Shown one piece after another: positions 1 through 13,100 of a DNA stretch of 64,000 nucleotides (its first letter is position 1; every line of letters starts with the position of its first letter). The DNA is taken from positions 129,578 to 193,577 of the forward strand of contig VTPC01000450.1 of NCBI GenBank assembly GCA_011009095.1, given 5' to 3'. The notes under the pieces are model-generated. The model saw only the letters and a program-made list of their open reading frames with translations, made no database searches and was not told the DNA's origin. Position numbers and translations under genes: made by a program. Source of the stretch: Ignelater luminosus (lineage: Eukaryota; Arthropoda; Insecta; Coleoptera; Elateridae).

Positions 1-300
1 CTGCGGGTATTGTTTCTTCGTTGATTATTATTTTGATAGATATTTTCATGGTGTATCTTTCTGTCGTTCTTCTGAAGGTATGTACTCGTACTAACATAAG
101 TGCTGAAGATCGTCTTCATTGTCTAAGATTCTAACTGCATCATCTGCATAACATACAATTTTATTTAATTTCTTCCTATTCTACATTTTGTTCTTCTGTT
201 TTTCACTTCTTACATTATTTTCTCCATTATGAGATTGAATAATAGTAGGCTCAAAACTGTCTGCTTATCTTACACCTGATGTATTCGTTGCTTCTGATGT
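1..300 (-). mobile_element. Non-LTR retrotransposon reverse-transcriptase relic
   Basis: Read on the minus strand, this stretch gives the core of a LINE reverse transcriptase. The catalytic YADD box is at about 139-150, in the context CYADDAVRILDNEDDLQ. Upstream of it (higher coordinates) is an LSLLLFNLIMEKIM-like segment, corresponding to the motif that normally reads as LSPLLFN in these enzymes. The frame is broken by stops and at least one frameshift, so it is dead. The element runs off the left edge of the window and ends near 300, where an oppositely oriented hAT relic begins. The spacing and wording fit RTE/CR1-type insect LINEs, but the clade is not certain. Confidence 0.6.
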
Positions 301-317
301 TAAATCGTTTTCGATTT

Positions 318-898
318 TTATGGAAGTTTGCGACATTATTATTAATTGGGACAAGCAATTTCAAGTCAGGAAACATCTTTCGGCTGCTCTTCTTTTCATA
401 CCATAAAATTTTGTTAAAAAACTCCAGATAAAGAATTCGCTATCGCAAAAAAAAACTTTTCCAGAAAAACAGAGGTTAAAAACAGAATTTTCAAACAAAT
501 CTTTGAAATATACCCGAGTCGTCACTACTGCAACTGTTTATTCAGAATAGAAAGATGCTTATCTACCTTGAAAAGAATAAGAGCATTTTTGAGATGCTCT
601 CGATATAGAAAAAAAAATTAATTCAGTCTATACACAAATTTAATTGAAGCAGTTGCAGAATTAGAACAACGACAAGTGGACTTGAATATTTATAATCTTT
701 AAACAAATACTTTGAATTGTGTAATCTGAAGAACAGTAAAATTTTGATAAACTAATGTACGGCCAAGTGGATCCTGTGATTCTTTAAATATTTAGATTTG
801 CAATCTTCAATAAACTTGGGACAATGGTTCAGAGAGGATTTTGTGATTCAGCTTCAATTGTGTGCCCTCCCTTAATTTACACCCTTGAACCGCTACTA
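318..898 (+). pseudogene. Decayed hAT transposase, C-terminal part plus 3' terminus
   Basis: This is a nucleotide-level relative of the intact transposase at 50413-52536. It aligns from a segment reading GGAAGTTTGCGACATTATTA, through the region before the dimerisation domain, to the end of the gene at about 700. Roughly 90 bases are missing between the LFIQN-like and ERCFS-like parts, and there are several indels and stops. The 3' flank also matches: both copies carry a GCCCTC..TTAATTTA block, ending GAACCGCTACTA here and GAGCTGCCACTA in the intact copy. This places the shared 3' end of the element near 898. It is a second, older insertion of the same or a close family on the same strand, about 50 kb from the intact one. 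Confidence 0.8.
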
Positions 899-2599
899 AC
901 GACAAATTAAAGGTTACATTGTATAAATTATAGTATAATATCATTGTAATTATAAATAGAAGTCTAGTAATTATTAGGAAGAAGAAATTGACAAGAAATC
1001 TTTACAAAACCCTGAATAAGCATAAAAACTTGTTTATTTTTCTTGGAATAATCGGTTTAGAATAAACTAATTTAGAAAACAGAAAGAGAAAATTACAGTT
1101 TTGAAGTAATTCACAGTTTCAATATTTTCTACCTTTCACAATATTAGAACATAAAATCAACAATAGGCGATTTGCAAGTTTTTTGTTTTTTTTATTCTAA
1201 TCATTTTTAATTTCTGTTTGTCTCTTACAGATACAAAACTCAACTGTTCTGTTATATGATAAAATCTAAAATCTAAAACTCCCGATCTTCTGTAAAATAC
1301 GGAATCAAATTTGATTAGTTCTTCCAATTCCAATCCACAGAATATAACAGTGGGTTTAGCTTCTCATTATTTTTGTTTTTCTCTTTCTGTCCATCAATTG
1401 GTTTAGCTTGTAATTAAAGTTTTGATTAGCTAGAAGTTCTAGAAATCTACAAATTTTAAGTTAACTTGTTCCGTTAATAAACGTCTAAAAACTTTCAACT
1501 GATATATGCAAGCCCGATGATGTGTGCAACAACTTGTGCGATACCATAGCGGAGGTAACGGCACGACGTGGCATGCAACTTTCGGTCTATTCCGCCAGTT
1601 TATAAAAAGAGTAATAACTCATTTTTGGTATAATCTTGTTTTAATTTCATATTAATCTTCCACACAGAATATTTTAAAATCTCATATAATAAGTTAGGTT
1701 ATGAACATAATTATCGAAATAAATTCTGTTTAAAAAGGACAGTATTTTAAAATTTTATGCCTATAGCATCTGAACTTAATACCTGAAGTATAACAGACTT
1801 GATCTCTTTATTAGTTATAATAATGTTGAGATACTTTACTTATAAATAACGCATTTTATGAACTTCAAAAAGGCAAAGTGGCATGGCATTAAAAAACATA
1901 AAACTCGATTATTTTTTGTTGTATCTTATCTATTGAATTATAATTGGGAGCTTCTGGTTTTTAATGCTAATAAGAGTGCCCTTTCTGAATTAATTCTTCT
2001 AAAAGAAAACTGAAATAATTTGTTAGTGTTTTCTTTTGCATATCTACATTCACTCTTACGAATATAACTGTGATGAAATAATCATTTTATGTACTACTTA
2101 CACGTATTCATTCTACTGGTAGTGTTTTTATGCTTCCGATTATTATACCTATGCTATTAGTTGTTCCAAGCACAAACTTATCTCGCAGATGGTCAACTAT
2201 GCCAGCTGTATTATACAATGAATAAAGAGAAACCTGAAGAATTGTGTATACTTTAAAAAATTTATTTGTATATATTCGCAAATCTATGTCAAAATTGTAA
2301 CATATGCCGCAAAAACTATTTTAAATGTGTATACAAGTAATAAATAACATGCAGGTGGTTCAAAATCACAACAGACAAAGAAGCCTATTCAATCATAGTA
2401 ATAATATAGACACTGCTGAATCTTCTCTGTACCTATACAATTAATTAACTCTGTTATTTCTGATTATTGATTACCTGTAAGGCATACATACTTTTGTTCG
2501 GTTAAAAAAATCAGAAGATAAAACCAAGTTAAAAAAAGATACACATTTCAGGATTTTAATGAATAAATCTTCTAATGTAATTGATAGGCGAAACAGTTA
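899..2599. other. AT-rich spacer, nothing recognised
   Basis: No convincing coding frame, repeat or RNA gene is seen. A short, relatively GC-rich patch at about 1510-1600 is open for some 40 codons on the plus strand, but it has no recognisable motif. Confidence 0.5.
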
Positions 2600-2890
2600 C
2601 AAAGAAAATTCTTAGGGTATCTCAGTATAGTTATCAATAAGAGGAAGTAGAGGTCGCGATGCGAAATAAAACTAAGAGATAATTTTACTGGCCGAAGACA
2701 GCATAATTCAGAAACTGAAAGAACAGAATTGCGAGGTTATACACATGGCACTTGTATCGATAACAGCAAGAATAAGAAGACGATTAGGAAAACGATAATA
2801 AAACAGCAAAAATCTTGCAAGGGGCAATATTGAACATCAAAAGATACGAAGAAGGGAATAGAAGTATTAAATAGACATCAGATGCACATT
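2600..2890 (+). pseudogene. RTE-like LINE reverse-transcriptase tail, relic
   Basis: Conceptual translation in shifting plus-strand frames gives pieces resembling the C-terminal tail of RTE-like insect retrotransposon proteins. They are an FLGYLSIVIN-like segment near 2610, ELRGYTHGTCIDNSKNKKTI near 2726-2785 (the position of the LR.I.G.TL.D.......IR stretch) and LNIKRYEEGN near 2830-2859 (the position of the RR.EWN..I motif). Frames change between the pieces and stops are present. The call rests on motif order and spacing only, so it is moderate. It is not collinear with the minus-strand RT piece at 1-300. Confidence 0.4.
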
Positions 2891-3240
2891 ATGTTTTTGA
2901 TGTATTAGGTACTCATTGTTTGACACTATTGTACTATAGTTTTGCTTTGCTTCTACTGCCGTTATAGAATCTAAGTCTTACAGAAAAAAAGAAATGAGGG
3001 AAAATCAAGATACAAGATCATTACTACCTGGGACTGAATATGCAGTCAAAATACAATTTCAATCTAAGGAAAATAAACCTTGCAAAATAGGTACATTCTG
3101 TTCATGAACAGTCCAGTTTCAGAAAACTCTCAGCTTCCTTCCTAATATATTTCTCATTCTTATAATTAGTAGTTCTATCAAGAATTGAAGAACGCATTCT
3201 CTTATCTCACGCCTTACGCGCCATGATGACTGTACGCTGA

Positions 3241-3810
3241 CATTGGACGCATCACGCACTACCTGTTTACCACGCCAAGGCGCCAAATACCCCTAGCGCC
3301 TGCTGTGATATAAAAATTCTTCTACATCTCGAATGGTATGACAAAATAAGTAATTTCGAACTAATAATCTGTTGGTTATTCAGTGACGACAAGATTCTCA
3401 GCGCTTCTCGCAGAATTTTCAATTTTTTTTCCAGAATATTCAGACATTTAATAACATTATGAAAGTCCATCTCTGTGGTGCCCTAATTTGACTTGCAATT
3501 TTATAATTCTGTAGATTCTAGATGTATTTTTGTATAGCCAGCATAATACCATGGAGTATCTAAAGATTTTTCTACGTTTCGAATAGTATAACGCAATTCG
3601 TAACTCCACGCTACGAATCTGTTTCTTATTCAGTGGCTACGAGTATTTAAACCACATTTCCAGCTTTTTTCCCAAAATTCTCAAACATTTAATAATATTG
3701 TGACAATCTGTAACTGAGATTGACATTAAAACGCACCACGTATCAAACTCTTTACCATATGAAGGTGCCTTAAAGAATTCTACTATAGGCGCCTGCCTAT
3801 AAAAAATATT
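3241..3810. repeat. Diverged tandem repeat, period about 250 bp
   Basis: A unit containing CTACATCTCGAATGGTATGAC, AATCTGTTGGTTATTCAGTG and ATTCAGACATTTAATAACAT (3320-3450) recurs about 250 bases later as CTACGTTTCGAATAGTATAA, AATCTGTTTCTTATTCAGTG and CTCAAACATTTAATAATATT (3570-3700). The start of the unit, GCGCCTGC preceded by a CGCACCACG-like block, recurs a third time at 3730-3800. The copies are diverged, so this is an old array of about two full units and a part. Confidence 0.7.
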
Positions 3811-6608
3811 GTGGCTGTCTTTCGAAGATCACTAGATGATCCTCCAAAATTTCTACGAGATATTATCCATCTTTATCCTTTTGAATGCCATGCTCAAAAG
3901 CTTTTCCCATAACTCCTTATAAGAAATTAAAATTAATAAATTGGGGATTCTAATTCTGATTCGATATACAAAGTCAAGGAGAGATTTCTTCCATGTACAA
4001 GTCAATAGAGATGACGGCAATGGCTTGTACAAATTTTGGGAATCGTAAACTCAGTGACTTCTGAAGAGTCATATTAGGTCAGAATTTAAAAAGAATCGAA
4101 AAAGCTCCAAAATTGCCTTATTCTTGAATAGTTGCCGTGTTGTGATTTTAAACTTTCCTACTTGTCAGTTTAGCAAGAAGCTTCACCTCAATCTCATATC
4201 TCTCAAGTGACTCAATCCATCCAACCCATGTCGCAGAAAACACAAGGTTGTAAAATTGGACAGAGATTTTTTAACACAGTTTTAGCCCTATGATCTAAAA
4301 CCACAATTTCCATTTTTTGCTGCTTGTTGCAATTTTTCCAGACTTTTTAGTGTTATCCCGTAAGAAGAGTTTTTGCGTCTAAACCTTTACAACACCATTA
4401 AACAGCGAATGTAGTAAGGTATTGTTTTCTATTACAATCCTATTTAGCTCTCATCTTCTCTTGTCAGTAATTAGAAGTGATTTCTATAATTAGTGAAAGA
4501 GTGCAGGATCAACTTTCAAGATTTCCATTCTGGGAAAGTTGTCTATATGTCAACGTTTTAAGATCGTGATAGTAGGAATTGAAAATCTTTACTTGTTTGT
4601 ATTTATATAGAAATATGGATTAAATGCCTCAGATAGAAAAACAGTAACTCCTATTTTTTTAGCATTTGTTTAAGTGGCCATCGCTATCTAGAATAGAAAT
4701 TTGACGGTATCTCAATACTTAATTTTTGCTTCCAGAACCAATATTTGGATTTGTATTTTATTGTAGATATTGCAGCATCAAGCCTGGAACTAATGATCGA
4801 AAATCAATAATCTGCTATAGTTAGAATGATTTGAAAGGAGGAGTGAATTTAAAGTTGGTTTACAAGGAGCATACTTTGTATTGATTAAAGCATAGAAGCG
4901 AATTGTATTCGCTGTTTGTGCCACGTAAATAATGAACGTTGAGAATATTCATGAAGTTTACATGATCTTGAGACATTTTGACACACAGTATGAATGAAGT
5001 GTCACCTAAAATGAAACTAACTATCTGAGTTTTTGCAAGAATTCCAATATTTAAATTTGTGGGTACTGTCAAATTGCAAAGAAAACTGATGACAAGACCT
5101 ACATGTATTTTAATTTGTGGGTGGTGTGTCAAAAGAATTATTTTTCTTTAGATTCGTTTGAACTTTTGGAGATTATTTACTTTCCAAAACGAAAAACGAA
5201 ATAGAGTTAGTACGCCAAAATAAAAACTGTAGGTAAGGACACGCACGTGAATTAAATAGTGAAATAAAAAGTAATTCCAATTACCAAAGCAAACATAGAT
5301 TAAAAATGCTGCTTTCTCAAAAATACTGAACGCATCCTGGAATTACAGCAAAGTATGGAGAGCATGCGGGACTGAGTTATATGTAGGGTCGGATTAATAC
5401 CGTAATCTCACACAGGCGCGAACTAACCCAAGTAGGCACGCTCGAACAAAGATGTGTTTGGTACACGTGATTACTGCACCTTAGTACAATTAATTTTATA
5501 TTTAATGTTGGTTTTCGGAAGAATGATTTGATTCTTCTATTAGCGTATTATAGAAAAGTGTAAGTTAAGATAATTATTATCGATTCGAACTCTGAAAATT
5601 GATACTTCATTTTTAAAGTCACTGTTTGAAGAAATATTTATTCCCCCTTCTGTTTTCATACATTTCTTTACAATGAAATTATAAACAGGTATAAGGTGAA
5701 AACACTTCCTGTTTGTTGGGAAATAGCTCATCATTATTATGTTTGGAAAAAGGTCTCATAATGTGATTATTAGAATGCCAGTATTCTTAATTCTTGTTCC
5801 TACTTTATTGCAGTTGCAATGCTTACGTAGTATTTCAAAATAAAGACAAAAGCATAAATAAAACAATTGCTGAATGGAACTTACTGATATAGTGATATCT
5901 TTACAAAACATGTAATCCCTTTGAGAGGATTTTTTCCTAGAATGACAGCCGAATAAATCGTAAATAGGATGAAATACGTATAGGGCTTATTTGAGTTCTT
6001 TGCTAGGAAACGTATAACGAAAGAGGGAGCATACATATAACGTTCGATTGATATTTGATACATATCTGATATTATAAGAAGACGAAATGACATTTTCTCT
6101 TCAGTACTTTGGTGATATTACTAACTGCGATATGTTTCATGTATCTTAAATGTCTAATATTGTAAATTTTGATTGCTTACTACAAACTATGTTAGCAATA
6201 AGAAAGTAAAGACGAGGGCCCGGTTTCTACTCTTCTTTCACTAACTAATTCTTTAGAAATTTAAACAAGTATAACTTTAGCAGATCTTAATTAGAAAAAG
6301 AAAGGACAAAATCGGTTCTTATGGTAGTTAGAGAATATTTAAATTTAATGAAGAGAGTAGAAATCGCCCCCAGATGTTTAGTATGTGAATGTTCAAGTTC
6401 CTTGTCCACAGAACACGATTGGAGAACAAAGAAAGTCGTCTTTTCAGAAACCCCCAGCAAGGCATAGGTGTGGTAGATCTCTAATCTGTCGAAATCAACA
6501 CTATCAAATGTTCTCGAATATTCAGATACCTCAGGAAGAAAGAAACGTAATATTTCTTCCTTCTTTTTTGCTCAATAAATATATTTGGCACTGAATGATG
6601 CGTAATAT
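3811..6608. other. AT-rich spacer, nothing recognised
   Basis: Only short open frames (60-90 codons) are present, without motifs or a codon pattern that would support coding. A slightly GC-richer patch lies at 5340-5470 and remains unexplained. Confidence 0.45.
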
Positions 6609-6927
6609 ACAGAGTGTTGCTAGGTGATTGCAAAATATTCTAAGGGGCGATTCCTTGGGTTATTTCAAGACAAAACCTTCATATAAACATATATCCAAAC
6701 ACCCCTCCTAGAAAGTTAACCTCAAAATGCTATATCTTTTTTATAGCTCTAATTTTTTCATTTCTTTTCGAAAAAAAACAGAGAAATGGTGGTAATACAA
6801 ATTTTGAAGTTAACCTGCTAGGAACTATACCTTCCTCAGAAAACGATTTTGGACATATGCTTATATAAACTTTTTCCTTAAAATAAACCAAGGAATCGCC
6901 CCTTCAAAATTTAGCAATCATTGAGGA
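6609..6927. mobile_element. Inverted-repeat MITE-like element, ACAGNGTGTT-type end
   Basis: The left part (from about 6620 to 6740) is an imperfect reverse complement of the right part (about 6800-6925). The clearest paired block is AAGGGGCGATTCCTTGG at 6643-6659 against CCAAGGAATCGCCCCTT at 6888-6904. Further pairs include ATATAAACATATATCC with GGACATATGCTTATAT, and AGTTAACCTCAAAATG with AATTTTGAAGTTAACC. The left edge reads ATACAGAGTGTTGCTAGG, resembling the ACAGGGTGTT start of a common non-autonomous repeat class in insect genomes; that resemblance is from memory. No transposase and no clear target duplication are visible. Confidence 0.7.
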
Positions 6928-9900
6928 ACTTTTGGTTCTCTTACCCAAGGGGCTCAAGGAGCCATTTTAACCCAGAGGCCCACGAAAGTCTGGCAATCCT
7001 CACGAACCTGGACGAAACTATAAGTCTACAAAAAAAACTACTAGTTTGCACTCAAGAATGCAGAGCACTCAGAAATCCCAGAAAGCCCAATATGAACGTC
7101 TACAAGAATTCACGGCTCATCAAAGACTTGCATGTCCATAAACATTAGAGAATCTACAGGAACCACGAGCCATAAGCTCCATGAGAATAATTCGAAAATT
7201 TAGATCGTGATTAGTGGCATGCTGGAATTCACTTCATAGAATGCAAAACAGATTTGGGCACTTTTTAAAATCAGAAAGTAACTAACAAATTGATTCAAAT
7301 GTAAAAGATATTATTATGAACTTTTAACAAACGAGTGAGTTAGGAAGTCAAAAGGCACAGTTGTGACTTGTGCGAGTTGGATAAGACTCTTCAAGAATCA
7401 TTAGCGAATTAGTCTCATCTCATAATTCTCTTACAATGTAGAAAATGCAATAATAAAAGGGCCTCTCTTCCATGTTCAATACTAATATTTTATAGCAAAT
7501 TCAAAGTTAAAAGCTCTACAATTTTTAGACCGCCTTGTCATTGATCGTAAGCAAATGAGACCTGTTCAGTGCTGAATAAGAGCGGGTAGCGATGAATAAC
7601 GTCCTAGTACAACTTTGTAACCAAGATCGCAGACCAGATCAATAAGGTCTTGTAAATAGGTCTTTTGTAGATCCTTAGGGCAAACACGATCAAGATTATA
7701 ATCTTGACCTCCCTTGTAAGTATAGGTAGCACACATAAGTAGCCCTCTATAGAACAGTTTACTCAAACTTCACATCTGCAATGTATGTCATCGACATTAA
7801 TGCGCGTTATGGTATTTGTTTTAGGTTTTAGATGCTACTTCTTTGGCCAAGTTTATTTCTCTCAATCTATACCTTAGCCAGCGAGTCTGTAGCCACGAAG
7901 TAAAGAAAACCATGCCGGAAATGCTCGAGCACGTGTTGAACGAATGGCTCAACAAATAAGCAACTCCTACTGTATTACATGATAGAAAGACACTTCGGGC
8001 ATGATTTTGTGTACCTCGTAGCGACAGAATTGTTGACTAGCGTATAGCAATTCCTGCGTTGTTTGGAATGACATAAAACAATCTCTCTAGATTCTAGAAG
8101 ACTTTTTATAAAAACAAGAAAAAATCTTTCAATTGGAAGAAAGTATTATAGAGGCGGTGTGCAAATAAAAAGTTAGCAACAGCGGGGCCTCAACGTTGTT
8201 AGGATCTGAAACTGGAACTTCCACTACTTACTTTTATGGTGGATTAGATTGGATTACGATAAATGAGGTCAGATATGCATATATTTGAGGCGGAAGCTGG
8301 GCACAAATTAGATAAGATCAGATCAAATATTTATACTTGGAAGAAAGACGATTCATCATACAGTTGACCTCAGTTTAGGTTAGGTTAACTATTAGGTAAT
8401 AATAATATTGTCTTTGCTTACTTAAAATAAAGCTTCGTTGCTATGGTAATCAGCCTAATGTGATCCAGAAGCTTTTTGACCTTGGGAAATTTTATGGGTT
8501 CTATGTTGTAGGCGTTATTTATAAGGTACTGTTTATTGTTTCTAAAGTATGGTCAATGCTCATTATATCGATAGAAAAGAAACATAAATCGATTAGAACT
8601 TATACTGCAACTACTGCATCATTTCTAGTTAACCTGTCAGAGTATTGTAAGTACTATTAGGATTATGAACTCATTATAATCCCGCATTAGGTAAGATGCC
8701 ACCGTTCAACTTCTTTCTTATGATGAGAGTATTCTATGAGTCCCACAAGCTTACATACAACGTGAAAGATAATTAGATCGAAGTTGATTTCAATGAAAAT
8801 TCTTGCTCGAACTGCTAACCATTTGAAGAATCGGTGCTGCCTATTTTTAGTGTATTCGAATCACCTTTGCCTAAGATTTCCGCTTTGAAAAGCGTAACTT
8901 GTACTATAACTTAATAAAAACAGTATAGGACCTTCAATTTACCCTTGAAAAACACCTACAGTTTGTTATAACGTATGCTTCTAGATTTTATCAATTTAGT
9001 CACAACTGATTGAAAAGAATTGACAAAACAATGCAAAAAAATCAATTAAGAATAATTTCAGGATACACGTGTAGTTCTTCTTTTATCTGAACATACTGGA
9101 CATTCCCGACCACAAGCTTATTTTAAACTTCAAGATTGGTATATCATATCTTTAAGATAATTTTGTGGTAGAGGATGTACAGTTATATAAATTCAGGCTA
9201 ACCGCAATATCAAATAACCTGATAACCATCGATTGCAACATATAAAGATAAAGATTTAATTTTATTTTTAAATTTAAGCTGAAAAATGTAATAAATTATT
9301 TTATTGCTTTTTGGACAATAGAATGTAGTGTAATTTCTCAGTCAGCTGATATGGGTCATAGACTGAGCTTGACCTCAAACTTCTCCGAGACAATTTAACC
9401 TACAGAGCAAGCATTCTGTTGTTTGTAGTGGTGAATTTGTTTTGAGTGACCGAAAAAGTTAATAAACTTGCACGTAATTTGTTTTATTCTAAATTATAAA
9501 CTGTATGGGGAATGAAATTGCATATGATGAGTAAATTAACAAGGAATATCTACATATATGAAGATTTTATTTTCTTATGTATACATACATAAGGTACAGA
9601 ATAAACAGTCATTGATGACTCATTAAAACTTCCAAGAAACTTCATAAAGCAAAAACAATTATAATTATAACCGCACTAAATACGTACGGTAGGCTTTTTT
9701 TCCAAGATATCTTGAAAATACTTAAACTGTGATAGATAATTGATAAACAATACCTGAATTCACCATCAAATAAGGATAAGGAATCGTTTCCGGTTACTTT
9801 AACAATAAAAACAAGAAAGAAACGTCCACTTACAGAATAAGTAAAAACGAAGAAAACATCCATAAATTCCAGTAGATTTAATAATAGGATGAATTGAATC

Positions 9901-9939
9901 CGATTCATTCACGAGTTGCGACACACCACTAACCACTTA
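6928..9939. other. Spacer, nothing recognised
   Basis: AT-rich, with only short open frames. A 66-codon minus-strand frame at 7566-7766 is somewhat protein-like (YLQDLIDLVCDLGYKVVLGR) but could not be matched to a family. Confidence 0.4.
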
Positions 9940-10140
9940 AATACTGCAAACGAGCTTACATTTAGACCATCACATGACAAAACACAGCAACACACGCGGA
10001 GGCATAAGCAAGACGCGGCGGCCTGATCAATATCTCTCCCTGCACCCCGCCTCACTTCAGCTTGGCGCGAGGGTGAAGCCTGAACCAAGGCAACCAAGAG
10101 CTCGGAGCAGCAACCTGCCCCAGCTTCTCGTTTGAATTCG
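9940..10140 (-). promoter_or_regulatory. CpG-rich islet, possible promoter or first exon
   Basis: About 200 bases rich in CpG and G+C stand out from the AT-rich surroundings, with clusters such as ACACGCGGAGGC, GACGCGGCGGCC and TTGGCGCGAGGG. The minus strand is open for 62 codons across it (9909-10097). A donor-like AAATGTAAGC on the minus strand lies near 9955-9964. Such islets in insects often mark promoters or conserved first exons. The strand and function are inferred, and no gene is recognised next to it. Confidence 0.25.
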
Positions 10141-13100
10141 GTATTTTATGGTGTGAAGGGCTTTACCCTCAAGCGCCAAGCCTGTTGCACTAATTTCAAC
10201 TTATTAGTCATTAGTCATTAAAAGTTTGTGACGAAACGAAGATGTTTGCCTGTATTCTTAGTTATTAACAGATCGACTACATTATACTTCTATGAAATCA
10301 AGTTTAACGAGTTTTAGAAGTAAAAAGTAAAAAATGCGAACTTTTTATAAAATTTGTCACGCACTGAGTACACGAACTATATGAGCATAGAAAGTTTGGT
10401 TACGACGAAATCTCAGCGGATAAGGTGAAAGCTCCTGCTAAGAATACATTAAAAATTCGTCGGATCCAACGAGCTTTTAAAAGTGGAAATGTTGCTTCAA
10501 AGACTGCGTGACGAAAGTAACGCAAAAAGGGAGTCGAGCTGATGGGTCAATACATCATTGATGAGGAGCATTTTGGTGGCAGCGCTGAGACACTTCAACG
10601 TTCTTAGTTTCATTTTTTCGTTTAAATACGAATTACTTGCAACATCCTTTGTTTTATTACATTTTTAATGCAGATTTTCATCGCTGTTATATCTAAGTAG
10701 TTAAATCTTTTGGAGTTTACAGTTTTAATTATCAAGCCTCGCCTGTCTGAGTAACTTATAAAAGTTGTATACTAAGAGATTTCATTATTTAATTCAACAG
10801 GCCTTTAGGCATTCCCAGGAGTATCGGATCAGACGTCAAACTACCTAAAATCGTCTGTAAACTGTCATGGGGAGAATTACAAAGTTTATATCGTTCAAGT
10901 TGGACAGTTTAGAAACTTGTGTAACTCCTGTGCCAGTCTTTTAACAAAACTGCTAATGCGGCGTATACTATAAAGGTTCGGGTGCGCCTAATAACGTAGT
11001 AGTGGAGAGAAGAGAATGCGAACGCGAACTTATAAGTGGGTACTACAAGGAAATCCTCAACTTAGTTGTCCTCGTAGCAGATTAAACGCAAGTTGATACG
11101 TACGTGCTTCCTGCATACCAAGATTACTTGAGAAACTCTCTCGGAGAAACTTAAACATATATCAGTGAGTAATGTGAAGCAACTTTAGAATAACGAGGTA
11201 GATGTGAAACGCTAGATAGTTAGGCTTAATTGTGTATGGAGTACAACACCAGTGAGAGCGATAAAGCATTAAATTACTGTTCTTTGAATGCAATGCTTCT
11301 TTTGAATTTATAGGTTATCCGAGTGTATTTAAAAAAAGTGCAATGCAAATGTAACAAAAACAGAATCATCTCGATAATCCAACAGTTTCTATTTTCATTT
11401 AATAAATCATTCCTTTTTATTGAGAATCTCTATTTTGTAACAAGACGAAAGTTAATTCTGACGGAGCAGATTAATAAAATTATAGCACTGTAGGTTACAT
11501 TCGTATTTAACCAATAGAATTATTTTTACTTTGTTTTCTTTCGTTGATCAAACCTTTCAACAGTTATTACCTTTATAAAAGCAGTGATATAATAACGAGT
11601 TAAATATACGTAAAAGAATTAAAATTATGATTTATGAAACAGAAAATCCTTCAGTGGATATTATAACATACAGGGTATATCGCGAAAGTGTCGCACAATT
11701 CAAATTTTGGATATATACGAAGCTGATCAGACAGACCAATAATTTACTCATGATACCACATACACACGAGTAGGCCCGCGATGATAGAATGCTTAGGCAG
11801 CTACTTCACTTCCAAAAAGTTGTTTCAACAAATAATAAATCGGATGGATGCTCTTTCCTCCACAGTATTGCCTATTTAGTTTCAGGTACCAATACTCTAG
11901 CTTTATGGTTCTTTCAGATTTTGTTGCTGATAGATTGTTGTTCCAACAGGTTATTGCGACTATCTTGTCTTTGTGAATCTGTTTATTCCATTTTTTACGA
12001 GTCTTTGCCTAGCCCACGTCTGTCCTAAGTGTTTGCTTTTATCTTGCTGAGATAAGACTCACGATTTCTATCTTAACTCTTAAGCATGTTTTTGTTCTAA
12101 GTGGTACTCAGACTTTCAAATGCCCTCCTTGTTTGTCCGCCTTTTTTATTATAGACTGTAATCCAATCGAAACACGATCCCAAAAAACAGATTTCTGTAG
12201 AAGGTACCCATCTTCTAAAACTCTACCTGGTAGATGGTATCGAAGTTAGATGGTGTTAGAAATTGTAGTTTTGACGAGATGCTATAACATCACTACGTGA
12301 TTTCATCACTAAAACCGTACATAATGAGTCAAGTCTTGGAATTCCTCATATCAAGCTCGAATTCGATTAAAGTTTTACTTCTTTTAAAAACGTTTTGAAT
12401 TCACCTGCCAAAAATAACCGATACTGTCTTTCTCTCTATTTGATGATTTTGCTTTCTTCTCGTGCTCCAATACGTAGCATCCGAACATCTTTCCAGTTCT
12501 CACTGATTGTTATTTTCTTTAAATTCTTCGTTACCTTTCCTCTTCATGATGCTCTTACGGCAGTTTTTTACTTATAGATTTACCAGAATATTGTTAGAAG
12601 CGTGTTGCGTTCAATGCGAATATTCTTTTAATTCGTAACTTAATTTTACTTCTTGGGTTCCTACTTTCCTGTGTGCTGGTAAAATAACTACGACAATAGC
12701 GAACAAACCTTTCCAAGATACACCGAGTGAACAACGTGCAAATCTATCTTGGCTATTATCTTATAGCGGTGGCAATCCGTCTTCAAGCGCGAATGCGCAC
12801 AAGAGTAAGTGAGAGAGCCCATGTTAGATAAGGCTACAACAAGGCAACAACAGAAAACAGAATGAATCCCCACCCTTAGCTTAAAAGTTTGCTAGTAGGC
12901 ACCCGGCCTTGAGAGTCGATCCCAGTTTGCACGAACAGTACATTTATCTTGATTGTCCTTTATTGTGGCTAAGTTTGAAGGAAAAAAGATCAACGTGTTT
13001 GGATGCAATTTTCTTTACGTGTCAGAAACGCTTCTTCAGCCTTGAACGTAAATTTCAAAAAAGGTGCAGGTAAGAATGGGATGGGAAATAATCAGATTTG

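Noticed and set aside
8370..8395. TTAGG-like words (TTTAGGTTAGGTTAAC) suggesting telomeric repeat
   Set aside because: Only about two consecutive units; expected by chance in AT-rich DNA.
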